A DNA stretch of 64,000 bases, from positions 627,501 through 691,500 of the forward strand of contig NZ_UHIA01000003.1 of NCBI RefSeq assembly GCF_900460215.1, in the 5' to 3' direction. Below are positions 39,473 through 49,799 of the stretch, in pieces. The position numbers were made by a program, and so were the translations under genes. This DNA is from Suttonella indologenes. Lineage in GTDB: Bacteria > Pseudomonadota > Gammaproteobacteria > Cardiobacteriales > Cardiobacteriaceae. The notes under the pieces were generated by a model that saw only the letters and a list, made by a program, of their open reading frames with translations, was not told where the DNA came from and made no database searches. Every line of letters starts with the position of its first letter. Position 1 is the stretch's first letter.

Positions 39473-42247
39473 TTAACCCGTGTTACGCAGCCCTGCCGCG
39501 ATGGCATTGATGGTACGCAGGAGCGGATTGTTGATGTCGGCGCGACTTTGCTCGTCCAAATCTTGGACACGGCTGCGTTGCAGAAGCTCGATTTGGATAT
39601 GGTGCATGGGATCAAGATAGGCATTGCGCCATTGCAGGGAGGTGGCGAGTTCGCTTTGCTGCGCCAAGAGCTGCGGCTGTCCGATCATGCGGTTCAGTCC
39701 GTCTGCGGTGCGTGCGGCTTCGGCGCGGATGTCGTTCATGATGCGTTCGCGCAAGGCTTCGTCGCGGCAGAGTTCGCTGTAATGGGCGGCGATGTTCATG
39801 TCGGATTTGGCAAAGGCCATTTCGGTATTGCTTATAAAGGCGTTAAAGAAGGGCCATTGGCGATACATTTCATCGACTAGGGTTTGTTCTTCGGCGCTTA
39901 AATCGCTGAGCGCGCTGCCGACGCCGTACCATGCCGGCAGGGTAAAGCGCGCCATCGACCATGAGAAGACCCAAGGAATGGCGCGGATGGTTTGCTTGGT
40001 CGGCGTGCCTTTTTTGCGGTGCGCCGGACGCGAGCCGATGTTGAGCAGGCTGATTTCGGCAATCGGCGTGGCTTGGGAGAAGAATTCGTAGAATTGTTCG
40101 CTGTGGTCGGTCAGAGCGCGATAGCGTTGTTCGCAGCGATCCGCCAGTTTGGCAATCATGCCTTCGTAGTCGTCGAGCTGTTCGGGGGCACGCGAGAATT
40201 GTGTGGCGGTGGCTTTCAGCGCGCCGGTGATGGCAAGGGTGAGTTCATAGACGGCGGTTTCGGTATTGGCGTATTTGGCGTATAAGACTTCGCCTTGCTC
40301 GGTAAATTTGATTTCGCCTTGCAGGGTGCCGGCAGGTTGGGCGGCAATGGCGTGGTGGGTGCTGCCGCCGCCGCGGCTGACGGAGCCGCCGCGTCCATGG
40401 AAGAGGCGGGTTTGCAGTCCGTAGGAATGCGCGATTTGCGTGATGGTTTGCTGAGCGCGATAGAGTTGCCAAGCGGAGGTCAGGATGCCGCCGTCTTTGC
40501 TGCTGTCGGAGTAGCCGAGCATGATTTCTTGGCGGCGGTCTTGTCCTTCCAGCAGTTTACGGTATTGCGTATCGGCGAAGAGTTGCGGCAGGACTTCTTC
40601 GATTGCTTTCAAATCTTCAATGGTTTCAAAGAGCGGCGCGACTGGCAGGGCGGCAAAGGGTTTACCGTCTTCGTCAATACCCGAGAGTCCGGCAAAGCGC
40701 ATGAGCAGCAGCACTTCCAAGACGTGGCAGCCGTGGCTTGCCATTGAGATGATGTAGCTACCGAAGGTGTCTTCGCCGCAAAGGGCGCGGAGTTCGGCAA
40801 GGGTGCGCATCAGAGCGAGCTGTTCTTGGCTTTGGGCGCTGAGGTTGTCGGTGTAAATCAGCGGTGCGCCTTTATGCGCCAGCAGTTGCTGCAAAACGGC
40901 AAAGCGCTGGTCATTGTCCAAGCTGCGGTAATCCGGCAGGTTGGGCGCTTGGTCGAAGAGGTTGCAGATGACTTCGTAATGCCAGCCCGATTCTTGGCGG
41001 ATATCAAGAGAAGCAAGGTGGAAACCGCAGGTTTCAATCAGGCGGATGAGGTCGAAAATGCTGCCGTTGGCGGCGTTTTGGTCGTAGGTGTAGAGCGCAT
41101 CGCGGATAAGATGCAGATCCGCCAGCAATTCGTTCGGGTTTTGATAGGCATGGGTTTTCGCCGCCGCATCCGTACCTAGGGCGGCGATGTGTTTGCGCGT
41201 GCAGGCTAATTTGCGCCGCATGATGGCGATGAGGCGGCGGTAGGGTTCGTTGAGGTAGTCGTCAAGGTTGTATTCAAAGACTTGGGCATCCAGCGCGCTG
41301 TCGCTTTGAATGCGAGCGCGGATGCTAGCGGGAACCGCCACGATGGTGTCGCTATGCACGAGTTGTCCGCCGAGGGCTTTGAGCAATTGGTCGTAATGCG
41401 CCAAAATGGTTTCCGCGTGCATCAGCACGGCTTGGCGCGTGGTTTCATGGGTCACGAAGGGATTGCCGTCCCGATCGCCGCCAATCCACGAGCCGAAGCG
41501 CAAAAAGCTCGGCACACTTTCTTCGGCGAGTTCGGGGTAAATTTTGGCGACCGCGCGGTCGAAATTGCGGTAAATGCGCGGTATGGCGGCAAATAAACTG
41601 GTGCGGAAATAGTGCAGACCGTTGTTAATTTCATCAAATACGATCGGCTTGCGCGTACGGACTTCGTCAGATGCCCAAAGCATGTCCAAAATGTCGCGGA
41701 TTTCTGCTTCCGCTGCCGCCTGCTCGCTTTCATTGAGGTTGTCGCCGAAGCGCTCGATGCAGGCTTGGTAAATCCGCTGCAAGAGGGTCATGGTGGTACG
41801 GCGGCGCGCTTCGGTGGGGTGGGCGGTAAAGACGGGTATCACGCGCAATTGCTTGAGCATGCTGTGAATGTCCTGCGGGCTGATGTTGTTTTCGCGGCAT
41901 TCGCGCAGGCTGCGGCGGAAGGAGCCGTACCATTCGATATTGTCTTGGTCACGCATCAGGCGGCGGCGGTCGGCGAGCAGACTTTCTTCGGCAAGGTTGG
42001 CAAGGGAGAAATAAAGACTGAAAGCGCGGGTAACGACTTTCAGGGTCTGCGTGTCGCTGTCGGCGATTTGCTGAAACAATGCTTCAAGCGCTTCTTGACT
42101 GGGATTGAGGCGTTGCTCGATAAATCCGGTGCGCAGGCTCTCTACGGCAGCCAAGGCTTTTTCCCCATTATGTGTGCTGATGCAATCGCCCAGCAATTGT
42201 CCGAGCAAACGGATGCGTTCGCGCAAATCCGAATAATTAGAAGTCAT
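39473..42247 (-). CDS. ppc: Phosphoenolpyruvate carboxylase
   Basis: A 924-residue enzyme that carboxylates PEP to oxaloacetate, replenishing the TCA cycle. Catalytic elements are VFTAHPTEARRRTT near 137, GSWIGGDRDGNPFVT near 250, LGYSDSSKDGGILTS near 570, HGRGGSVSRGGGSTH near 605 and the C-terminal LRNTG, required for activity. Full length and typical. It is divergent from maeB, so the anaplerotic enzyme and the decarboxylating malic enzyme share a control region. Confidence 0.97.
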   Translation of the reverse strand: MTSNYSDLRERIRLLGQLLGDCISTHNGEKALAAVESLRTGFIEQRLNPSQEALEALFQQIADSDTQTLKVVTRAFSLYFSLANLAEESLLADRRRLMRDQDNIEWYGSFRRSLRECRENNISPQDIHSMLKQLRVIPVFTAHPTEARRRTTMTLLQRIYQACIERFGDNLNESEQAAAEAEIRDILDMLWASDEVRTRKPIVFDEINNGLHYFRTSLFAAIPRIYRNFDRAVAKIYPELAEESVPSFLRFGSWIGGDRDGNPFVTHETTRQAVLMHAETILAHYDQLLKALGGQLVHSDTIVAVPASIRARIQSDSALDAQVFEYNLDDYLNEPYRRLIAIMRRKLACTRKHIAALGTDAAAKTHAYQNPNELLADLHLIRDALYTYDQNAANGSIFDLIRLIETCGFHLASLDIRQESGWHYEVICNLFDQAPNLPDYRSLDNDQRFAVLQQLLAHKGAPLIYTDNLSAQSQEQLALMRTLAELRALCGEDTFGSYIISMASHGCHVLEVLLLMRFAGLSGIDEDGKPFAALPVAPLFETIEDLKAIEEVLPQLFADTQYRKLLEGQDRRQEIMLGYSDSSKDGGILTSAWQLYRAQQTITQIAHSYGLQTRLFHGRGGSVSRGGGSTHHAIAAQPAGTLQGEIKFTEQGEVLYAKYANTETAVYELTLAITGALKATATQFSRAPEQLDDYEGMIAKLADRCEQRYRALTDHSEQFYEFFSQATPIAEISLLNIGSRPAHRKKGTPTKQTIRAIPWVFSWSMARFTLPAWYGVGSALSDLSAEEQTLVDEMYRQWPFFNAFISNTEMAFAKSDMNIAAHYSELCRDEALRERIMNDIRAEAARTADGLNRMIGQPQLLAQQSELATSLQWRNAYLDPMHHIQIELLQRSRVQDLDEQSRADINNPLLRTINAIAAGLRNTG

Positions 42248-42393
42248 GTTCTATCCCCAAAAATGATGAAAAGCGCATATTAGGACGCAGTTTGCGACTT
42301 TGCAATGTTTGCGCCGCACAAAGCAATTATCCGCAGTCAAGACGCATAAATCTGTTAGAATGGCGCACATTTTCATTTCATGGCGAGATTATT

Positions 42394-44694
42394 ATGAGCA
42401 ATTCCTTTAAAGAAGAGGCGCTACGCTTCCACCGCTATCCGACTCCGGGCAAAATTTCTGTTGTACCGACAAAAACCTTAGCCAATCAACGCGATTTGTC
42501 TTTGGCATATTCGCCGGGCGTCGCCTATGCCTGCGAAGCGATTCAGGAAGACCCTCTGCAAGCCGATTATCTGACCTCGCGCGCCAATTTGGTGGCGGTA
42601 ATTTCCAACGGCACGGCGGTGCTGGGTTTGGGTAATATCGGCGCTTTGGCGGGCAAACCCGTGATGGAAGGCAAGGGTGTCTTGTTTAAAAAATTCGCCG
42701 GCATTGATGTTTTTGATATTGAAGTCAATGAAACCGATATCGATAAATTCGTCGATATCGTCGCCAGCCTCGAGCCGACTTTCGGCGGCATCAATCTGGA
42801 AGACATCAAAGCCCCCGAATGCTTTGAAATCGAACGCCGCCTGCGCGAGCGTATGCAAATTCCCGTTTTTCATGATGATCAACACGGCACGGCGATTATC
42901 TCCGCCGCTGCCTTAATCAATGCTCTGCGTTTGCAGGGCAAGAAAATCGATGAAGTGAAAGTCGTGGCTTCGGGCGCCGGCGCGGCGGGCATGGCCTGCT
43001 TGGATATGTTCTGCGTCTTGGGTGTGAAGCGCGAAAACGTCATCGTCTGCGATTCTAAAGGCCCGATTTATGCCGAACGCGGCGACAAGCTCGATGCGCG
43101 CAAGGCGCAATATACCGCCAGCAATACCAGCGCCCGCAGCTTGGCGGAAGCCATGGTCGGCGCGGATGTCTTTTTAGGCGTTTCAAAAGCCGGCGTAGTC
43201 AATGCCGAGATGGTCAAATCGATGGCGGCAAAACCGCTGATTCTTGCCCTTGCCAATCCGGTGCCGGAAATCATGCCGCATGAAGTGCATGCGGTGCGCG
43301 ATGATGCCATCGTCGCCACAGGGCGTTCCGACTTCCCTAATCAAGTCAATAATGTGCTTTGCTTCCCTTATCTGTTCCGCGGCGCATTGGATGTGGGCGC
43401 GACCACGATTAACGATGAGATGCAGATGGCGGCGGTCTATGCTTTGGCGGATTTGGCGAAAGAGCCGACCGGCGAAGAAGTGGCGGCGGCTTACGGCGGC
43501 GCGAATATGGTCTTCGGCGCGGATTATGTGATTCCCAAACCTTTCGATCCGCGTTTGATTACGCGCATTCCGGTCGCTGTTGCCGAAGCGGCGATGAAAT
43601 CCGGCGTGGCGCGCCGTCCGATTGAAGATTTGGCCGCCTATGCCGAGCAATTGGGCGCATTATTCAACCGCAGCGGTTTTGTAATGAAGCCGGTATTGGA
43701 GCGCGCCAAAGCCAATCCTTTGAAAGTCGCCTTTGCCGAAGGCGAAGAATTGCGCGTCTTGCGCGCGGTGGAAGCGGCGGTGCAAGAAGGCATCTGCCGT
43801 CCGATTGTTATTGGGCGGCGCAGCACGATTCTCAAGAAAATCGAGGAAAACAATCTCTCGATTAAAGCTGATGGCGATTTTGAGCTGATCGAGCCGATGA
43901 ACAACCCTTATTATGAAGCCTGCCACCGTGCTTATCACGAATTGCGCGGCCGCGACGGGGTCGATCCGCAGGAAGCGAAAATCCATTTGAACACGCGTCC
44001 GACGGTATTGGCGGCGATGCTAGTCAAACTAGGCTATGCCGACACCATGGTTTGCGGCACGGTCGGACGTTACGACCGCCACCTGCGCCGCGTGCGCAGC
44101 ATCTTGGGCATGCAGGAAGGCTTGAGTCGTCCGGCGGCGGTCAGCATGGTCATCTCGCCCAAAGGCACGGTCTTCATCGCCGATACCCATGTGCATAACA
44201 ATCCCAATGCGCAGGAATTGGCGGAAATCACCTTAGCCAGCGTAGATATGATGCAGCGCTTGGGCATTAAGCCGAAAGTCGCGCTGCTGTCGCAGTCGAA
44301 TTTCGGCGATCACGGCGAATTAGACAGCTCGCAGAAAATGCGCGCGGCATTGGAATTAATCCGCCAAGCAAAACCCGATTTGGAAATCGAAGGCGAAATG
44401 CAGGCAGACGCGGCTTTGGCGGAAGAAGTGCGCCGAGGCGTCTATCCGAACAACCGCCTCAGCGGCAGCGCGAATTTGCTCGTGATGCCGAATCTCGACG
44501 CCGCCAATATCGGCTACAACCTGATGAAAGTGCTGACGGACGGCAACGTCGTCGGTCCAATTTTAGTCGGCTTGGCGCGTCCCGCCATGGTGCTGACCAA
44601 AGTCGCCACTAGCCGCCGCATTTTAAACCTTGCCGCCATCGCGGTAACAGAAACCCAAGCTTATTACGAGCGTTTAGGAATTCAAGCGAAATAG
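42394..44694 (+). CDS. maeB: NADP-dependent malic enzyme with PTA-like domain
   Basis: About 766 residues. The malic enzyme domain (1-430) has SLAYSPGVAYACEAI, VFHDDQHGTAIISAAALINA, VASGAGAAGMACLD (NAD(P) site) and ALANPVPEIMP. A C-terminal phosphotransacetylase-like domain (from about 440) is catalytically inactive in homologues but binds acetyl-CoA as a regulator. The start is MSNSFKEEALRFHRYPTPGK at 42394, after GGCGAG; the longer frame reads into the promoter. It decarboxylates malate to pyruvate and makes NADPH. Confidence 0.94.
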   Translation: MSNSFKEEALRFHRYPTPGKISVVPTKTLANQRDLSLAYSPGVAYACEAIQEDPLQADYLTSRANLVAVISNGTAVLGLGNIGALAGKPVMEGKGVLFKKFAGIDVFDIEVNETDIDKFVDIVASLEPTFGGINLEDIKAPECFEIERRLRERMQIPVFHDDQHGTAIISAAALINALRLQGKKIDEVKVVASGAGAAGMACLDMFCVLGVKRENVIVCDSKGPIYAERGDKLDARKAQYTASNTSARSLAEAMVGADVFLGVSKAGVVNAEMVKSMAAKPLILALANPVPEIMPHEVHAVRDDAIVATGRSDFPNQVNNVLCFPYLFRGALDVGATTINDEMQMAAVYALADLAKEPTGEEVAAAYGGANMVFGADYVIPKPFDPRLITRIPVAVAEAAMKSGVARRPIEDLAAYAEQLGALFNRSGFVMKPVLERAKANPLKVAFAEGEELRVLRAVEAAVQEGICRPIVIGRRSTILKKIEENNLSIKADGDFELIEPMNNPYYEACHRAYHELRGRDGVDPQEAKIHLNTRPTVLAAMLVKLGYADTMVCGTVGRYDRHLRRVRSILGMQEGLSRPAAVSMVISPKGTVFIADTHVHNNPNAQELAEITLASVDMMQRLGIKPKVALLSQSNFGDHGELDSSQKMRAALELIRQAKPDLEIEGEMQADAALAEEVRRGVYPNNRLSGSANLLVMPNLDAANIGYNLMKVLTDGNVVGPILVGLARPAMVLTKVATSRRILNLAAIAVTETQAYYERLGIQAK

Positions 44695-44702
44695 TAAAGA
44701 TT

Positions 44703-47348
44703 ATGAGTGAGTTGAATATCGTACGACTGGCTGACTACAGCAAACCCGCTTTCGGCATTGACCATCACGAACTGCAGTTTTATCTGCAAGAAGACAGCGT
44801 GCGCGTGGCGCATCAGCAGAAAATCCGCCGCGTGCAGGAAAAAACCGACGCCAACGGCTGGACAATCGAACGCGAAAAACACCTTGTCCTCAACGGCGAA
44901 GGATTGGAACTGCTGTCGATTGCCGTCAACGGCAAAGCCTTGGAAAGCGGGCAATACCGCTATGAAAACGATTTGCTGACCCTCTTCGACGTGGCGGACG
45001 AATTTGTCTTAGAAACGGAAGTACGCATACATCCTGATGAAAACAAAGAATTATCGGGACTATACCGCTCAAACGGCATTTACTGCACCCAATGCGAGGC
45101 GCAGGGCTTTCGCCGCATCTCCTTCACCTTAGACCGTCCGGACGTATTGGCGACCTACCGCGTACGGATTGAAGGCAATAAGCAGCAAAACCCCGTGATG
45201 CTCTCCAACGGCGATTTGGAACAGCACGGTGATTTAGGCGAAGACAATTACTACAGCGTCTGGCACGACCCGCATCCTAAGCCCAGCTACCTTTTTGCAT
45301 TGGTCGCGGGCGATTTGGCGCAAGTCAGCCGCCGCATCACCACCGCCAAAGGCAAAAAAATCGAACTGCGGATTTACACCGAAGCCAAATTCATCTCGCA
45401 AACCGATTACGCCATGCAAGCCTTGGTCGATTCGATCAACTGGGACGAAAAACGCTTCAATCTCTCCTATGATTTAAACCGCTTTAACATCGTGGCGGTC
45501 AGCGACTTCAACATGGGCGCGATGGAAAACAAATCCCTCAATATTTTCAACACCAAATACGTTTTCGCCGACATCGAAACCGCTACCGACGCCGATTTTC
45601 ACGGCATTCAGGCAGTCATCGGACACGAATACTTCCACAACTGGACGGGCAACCGCATCACCTGCCGCGACTGGTTCCAGCTCTCTTTAAAAGAAGGCCT
45701 GACCGTTTTCCGCGATCAGGAATTCTCTTGCGACATGAACGAGCGCGACATCGAGCGGATTAACAACGTCAGCCTGCTGCGGCGCGTGCAATTCGCCGAA
45801 GACGCCGGTCCGATGCGCCACCCCGTGCAGCCGCAAGAATACGCCGCCATTGATAATTTCTACACCGCCACCGTCTATGAAAAAGGGGCGGAAATCATCC
45901 GCATGTACCACACCATTATCGGCGAAGAAGCCTTCCAAAAAGGCATGGCACTATACGTCAAGCGCCATGACGGACAGGCGGTGCGGATTGAAGACTTTGC
46001 ACAATGTATGGAAGATGCCGGCGGCTATCCTTTCACCAAACAATTCTTTGATTGGTACACCACTGCCGGCACGCCGAAAGTCAATTTCACCTCCGCTTAC
46101 AACCAACACAACCGCCATTTCACAATCTCCGCGCATCAGGACACCTCTGCGGTCAGCCCTGCGCGTCCGTTAGTCATTCCCATCCGCTTGGCGCTGATTT
46201 CCCCCAATGGACGGCAATACCGCTTCAGCGACGGTAGCTACAGCAAATTGCTGATGCTTGACCAAACACGCGGCAGTTGGTCCTTTGAACGCGGCGAAGA
46301 AGATTTAATCCCCGTCCTGATGATGGGCTTTTCCGCACCGGTTTATTACGAACACCATTACAGCAATGAAGAACTGGCGGTTATCGTCCGCCATGCGCCG
46401 GACGGCTTCGCCCGCTACGAAGCGATGCAAATTTCCTATCGCCGTCTGTTTATGACCGCCCTGCAAAAACCGCTGAAAACCAAAGACCATGCCAAAGACG
46501 TGGCGGAAATGATGATGCACGTCTTGGCAAACGACAAATTCAGCGCCGGCGAAAAAGCTCTGCTCTTGGCATTGCCGAGCCTCGACAGTCTCCTGCCCTA
46601 TCTGGAAGCCCCGATAGACATGGACAAAGCAGTCGGTGCCTATGAACGCATCGTGCGCATCATTGCGCTGAAAATGCGCCGTGCTTGGTCGGATTATTTG
46701 GAAAACGACAAAGAAGAAACCCAAGCCAAATTCAGCGTCCGCGATGCCGGCATACGCGCCCTGCGTGCCGTGGCTTGGCGCGCATTGGCGGTCTTTGAAG
46801 ACGACAGCGTCGGCGAACGCCTAATCAAATATTATCAGGAAGCCCAATGTATGACCGAGCGTGTCAATGCCCTTGATGCCTTAATGATGCGCGCCGACAA
46901 ATGCCGTGAGCAAGCCTTAGCGGACTTCCGCCAAGGCTTCGCCGAGCAACCCCTAGTCATCGACAAATGGTTCGCTTTGCAAGCCAAAGACAACTGTCCC
47001 GAAGCATTAGAGCGCATCAGTGCCTTAGCCGCGCGCGAGGATTACCACATCGGCAATCCGAACCGCTTCCGCGCCCTCATCGCGCCGCTTACGCAAATGA
47101 ACCCTGCCATCTTCCACCAAGGCGACGGCGCCGGCTACCGCTTCGTCTGCACGCAAATCCGCCGCATCATCCTGCAAAATCCGCAATTGGCAGCGCGTTT
47201 ATTAGGGGCATTCAGCAGCGTCAGCAAACTGGACGAGCAAAGAAAAACCCTCGCCCGTCAAGAACTCGGCGCATTGGCAGACATTGAAGGCTTGAGCGTG
47301 GACGTGCGCGAAGTACTCGAACGCCTCTTGAACGGACTCAAATCATGA
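44703..47348 (+). CDS. pepN: Aminopeptidase N (M1 family)
   Basis: An 881-residue cytosolic alanyl aminopeptidase. The exopeptidase motif GAMENKSLNIFN (near 268) precedes the zinc site HEYFHNWTGNRITCRDWFQL, with the third ligand in LKEGLTVFRDQEFS. Domain order and length are those of the E. coli enzyme. It starts 8 bp after maeB and overlaps relA by ATGA, so these three may be one transcript. Confidence 0.96.
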   Translation: MSELNIVRLADYSKPAFGIDHHELQFYLQEDSVRVAHQQKIRRVQEKTDANGWTIEREKHLVLNGEGLELLSIAVNGKALESGQYRYENDLLTLFDVADEFVLETEVRIHPDENKELSGLYRSNGIYCTQCEAQGFRRISFTLDRPDVLATYRVRIEGNKQQNPVMLSNGDLEQHGDLGEDNYYSVWHDPHPKPSYLFALVAGDLAQVSRRITTAKGKKIELRIYTEAKFISQTDYAMQALVDSINWDEKRFNLSYDLNRFNIVAVSDFNMGAMENKSLNIFNTKYVFADIETATDADFHGIQAVIGHEYFHNWTGNRITCRDWFQLSLKEGLTVFRDQEFSCDMNERDIERINNVSLLRRVQFAEDAGPMRHPVQPQEYAAIDNFYTATVYEKGAEIIRMYHTIIGEEAFQKGMALYVKRHDGQAVRIEDFAQCMEDAGGYPFTKQFFDWYTTAGTPKVNFTSAYNQHNRHFTISAHQDTSAVSPARPLVIPIRLALISPNGRQYRFSDGSYSKLLMLDQTRGSWSFERGEEDLIPVLMMGFSAPVYYEHHYSNEELAVIVRHAPDGFARYEAMQISYRRLFMTALQKPLKTKDHAKDVAEMMMHVLANDKFSAGEKALLLALPSLDSLLPYLEAPIDMDKAVGAYERIVRIIALKMRRAWSDYLENDKEETQAKFSVRDAGIRALRAVAWRALAVFEDDSVGERLIKYYQEAQCMTERVNALDALMMRADKCREQALADFRQGFAEQPLVIDKWFALQAKDNCPEALERISALAAREDYHIGNPNRFRALIAPLTQMNPAIFHQGDGAGYRFVCTQIRRIILQNPQLAARLLGAFSSVSKLDEQRKTLARQELGALADIEGLSVDVREVLERLLNGLKS

Positions 47349-49501
47349 GCACAGCGCGTGCTGCTTGGCTGCCGGGACAGGCCGTCTATCCCGATACCGC
47401 AGCGCGCGAACTCATTGAAGCCGCGGCGCAGCTTGCCTTCGGCGACGCGCAGGAAGAGGGCGACGAACGCACAAAAATCCTCACCCAACTGCTCGTCGAA
47501 CTGCGCGGCGACGCCACCCTTGTCAGCGCCGGCATCTTAGTTACCGCTTGGCGCGCCAAACGCATCACAGCCGAACAAGTGCAGGAAAGCTGCGGCGACA
47601 TCGTTCTAATCCTCTTGCGCGGTCTTGACGACTTGGCACTAATCGACCATCTGCACGACCGTGACCAAAGCGATTTGGAACAACTGCGCAAAATGCTGCT
47701 GGCAATGGCAAGCGACATGCGGGCGGCGATATTAAAACTCTCCCTGCAAGTCGTCGCCATGCGCCTTATCCATCAATACGACAATGCCGGCAAACAGCGC
47801 CTAGCCCTGCAAACCCGCGATTTATTCGCCCCGCTGGCAAACCGCCTCGGCATCGCCCAACTCAAATGGGAGCTGGAAGACAGCGCATTGCGCATCCTCG
47901 AGCCCGATATCTATCAAGAAATATCCACCGCCCTAGAACAAAAACGCGTGGATCGCGAACGCTATATCCAGCGCGTCATCGCCGAACTGACCTTCCAATT
48001 AGAACGGGCGGAAATCCCCGTCCAACGCATCTACGGACGCGTAAAACACATCAATTCCATCTATCAGAAAATGAAGCGCAAAGGCTTGCGCTTCGAGCAA
48101 GTCAACGATATCCGCGCCGTGCGCGTGGAAGTGGGAAGTGAAAGCGAATGCTATCAAGTCCTGTCGGTCGTCAATGAAATGTGGCAGCCGGTAGCGGAAG
48201 AATTTGACGACTACATCGCCAACCCCAAAGCCAACGGCTATCAATCCCTGCACAGCACCCTCATCGGGCCCGACAAACGCACGCTGGAAGTGCAAATCCG
48301 CACCCGCAAAATGCACGAACGCGCCGAATTGGGCGTAGCGGCGCATTGGAAATACAAAGAAAAAGGCGTGCGCCACAGCAAACAATTCGAACAGCAAATC
48401 GAATGGCTGCGCCGCCTGCTCGAAGGCAAAGGCGACGAAGGACGCGGCGATCTCGTCTTCGACCAATTCCGCAACGAAGCCTTCCGCGAACGCGTCTATG
48501 CCGTTACCCCGCAAGGACGCGTCGTCGACCTACCCGAAGGCGCCACGCCTTTGGACTTCGCCTACCACGTACATACCCAGCTCGGACACCGCTGCCGCGG
48601 CGCAAAAATCAACGGCAGCATCGTAGCGCTGACCACCGCGCTTAAAAACGGCGACAGCGTCGAAATTCTCACACAAAAAGAACCCAATCCCAGCTGGGAC
48701 TGGCTTTCAGACCATTTAGGCTATCTGCAAAGCGGGCGCGCCAAAGCCAAAGTGCGCAGCTACTTCAAAAAGCAGGCCAAAGAAAAAAGCATCGAACTCG
48801 GCAAAGAAATGCTGCTGCGCGAATTGCGCCGCCTAAGCATCGACAACCACGGCGACCTCACCGAAATCGCCAAAAAATTCAACGTCCACAGCGAAAACGA
48901 CTTATTTGCCGGCATCGGCTTCGGCGATTTGAACCTGCTCACCGTCGCCCATGAAATCGCCGCCCGCCAACAGGCGCACCAACCGCAGAAACACCTCAGC
49001 CTCAACGAACGCCTTGCGCGCATCCCGCTCAAAACCGCACGCAAAGCGCGCAGCGGCAATGTGGAAATCGACGGCGTGGAAGACCTCATGGTCAACTTCG
49101 CCACCTGCTGCCAACCCGTGCCGCCTAGCGCCATCATCGGCTTCATCACCCAAGGCCGCGGCATCAACATTCACCGCCGCGACTGCCAAAACATCGAACA
49201 TCTGGGCAAAGTCCACCCCGAGCGGATAATCGACGTACGCTGGAGAGACAATGAAAGCGGCAGCTATGCCATTGATTTGGCAATACTTGCCTTTGACCGT
49301 CCGCACATCCTGCGCGACATTTCGCAAGTCGTGGCAAACGAACGCATCCCCATTTTGCACGTGGACATGAAACACAATCAGCGCCACCAATTAGAAGGAC
49401 GCTTTACACTGGAAATCGCCGATATGGCGCAACTCTCGCGCCTCATCGACCGCCTTTTGCAAACCAAAGACGTCGCCGAAGTCCGCCGCCTGCAAAAATA
49501 G
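47345..49501 (+). CDS. relA: (p)ppGpp synthetase RelA
   Basis: A 718-residue RelA/SpoT homologue. The N-terminal HD region lacks the HD and downstream catalytic residues of SpoT (LRGLDDLALIDHLHDR), so hydrolase activity is unlikely. The synthetase domain has YGRVKHINSIYQKM, VNDIRAVRV, GYQSLHSTLIGPD and EVQIRTRKMHERAELGVAAHW. TGS (YAVTPQGRVVDLPEGATPLD), zinc-finger (ATCCQPVPP...HRRDC) and ACT domains follow. Length and features fit RelA, the ribosome-linked synthetase, rather than SpoT. Short N terminus relative to E. coli (744). Confidence 0.93.
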   Translation: MSTARAAWLPGQAVYPDTAARELIEAAAQLAFGDAQEEGDERTKILTQLLVELRGDATLVSAGILVTAWRAKRITAEQVQESCGDIVLILLRGLDDLALIDHLHDRDQSDLEQLRKMLLAMASDMRAAILKLSLQVVAMRLIHQYDNAGKQRLALQTRDLFAPLANRLGIAQLKWELEDSALRILEPDIYQEISTALEQKRVDRERYIQRVIAELTFQLERAEIPVQRIYGRVKHINSIYQKMKRKGLRFEQVNDIRAVRVEVGSESECYQVLSVVNEMWQPVAEEFDDYIANPKANGYQSLHSTLIGPDKRTLEVQIRTRKMHERAELGVAAHWKYKEKGVRHSKQFEQQIEWLRRLLEGKGDEGRGDLVFDQFRNEAFRERVYAVTPQGRVVDLPEGATPLDFAYHVHTQLGHRCRGAKINGSIVALTTALKNGDSVEILTQKEPNPSWDWLSDHLGYLQSGRAKAKVRSYFKKQAKEKSIELGKEMLLRELRRLSIDNHGDLTEIAKKFNVHSENDLFAGIGFGDLNLLTVAHEIAARQQAHQPQKHLSLNERLARIPLKTARKARSGNVEIDGVEDLMVNFATCCQPVPPSAIIGFITQGRGINIHRRDCQNIEHLGKVHPERIIDVRWRDNESGSYAIDLAILAFDRPHILRDISQVVANERIPILHVDMKHNQRHQLEGRFTLEIADMAQLSRLIDRLLQTKDVAEVRRLQK

Positions 49502-49586
49502 TAGTAGGATACTTGTGTCCGACATCACTTAAAAATAGAAAATTATCGAATTCAAGAAACCGACCTAACGCTAATCTCGATATGTA

Positions 49587-49688
49587 TAGTCAATTCAGCT
49601 CAAATAAAAACACAGTTTTTATATGTTAGCCCGCACAATAGTAAAGCTTGATATTTTTTAGGTGTGCAACTTTGTCATGAATCGACTA
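49587..49688. repeat. Second MITE-like element, TA-flanked
   Basis: 102 bp, flanked by TA (49585-49586 and 49689-49690). The left end TAGTCAATTCAGCTCAAATA and the right end, read inward, TAGTCGATTCATGACAAAGT share TAGTC-ATTCA and more scattered matches to about 29 bp. It has the same size class and the same outer TAGTC as the element at 7322, but a different core. Confidence 0.5.
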
Positions 49689-49735
49689 TAAGAACAACAA
49701 GCCCTGTCTACACATTTATTGATTGCAAAAAATAA

Positions 49736-49799
49736 GGTCAGCACAGAAGTGAGAAATTTGGGGTTCAATTCCCCTCTGTGGTAACTCACCCGGCTGACC
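49736..49799 (+). other. Structured element with tRNA T-arm-like hairpin
   Basis: Nested inverted repeats: GGTCAGC/GCTGACC outside, GTGAG/CTCAC inside, and a hairpin GGGG-TTCAATT-CCCC whose loop matches the tRNA T-loop. CACAGA and TCTGTG flank that hairpin as an alternative acceptor-like stem. There is no anticodon or D arm, so this is not a tRNA gene. Confidence 0.35.

Noticed and set aside
41612..42283. A 223-residue plus-strand open frame over ppc
   Set aside because: It is the reverse-strand shadow of ppc, which shows all its catalytic motifs.
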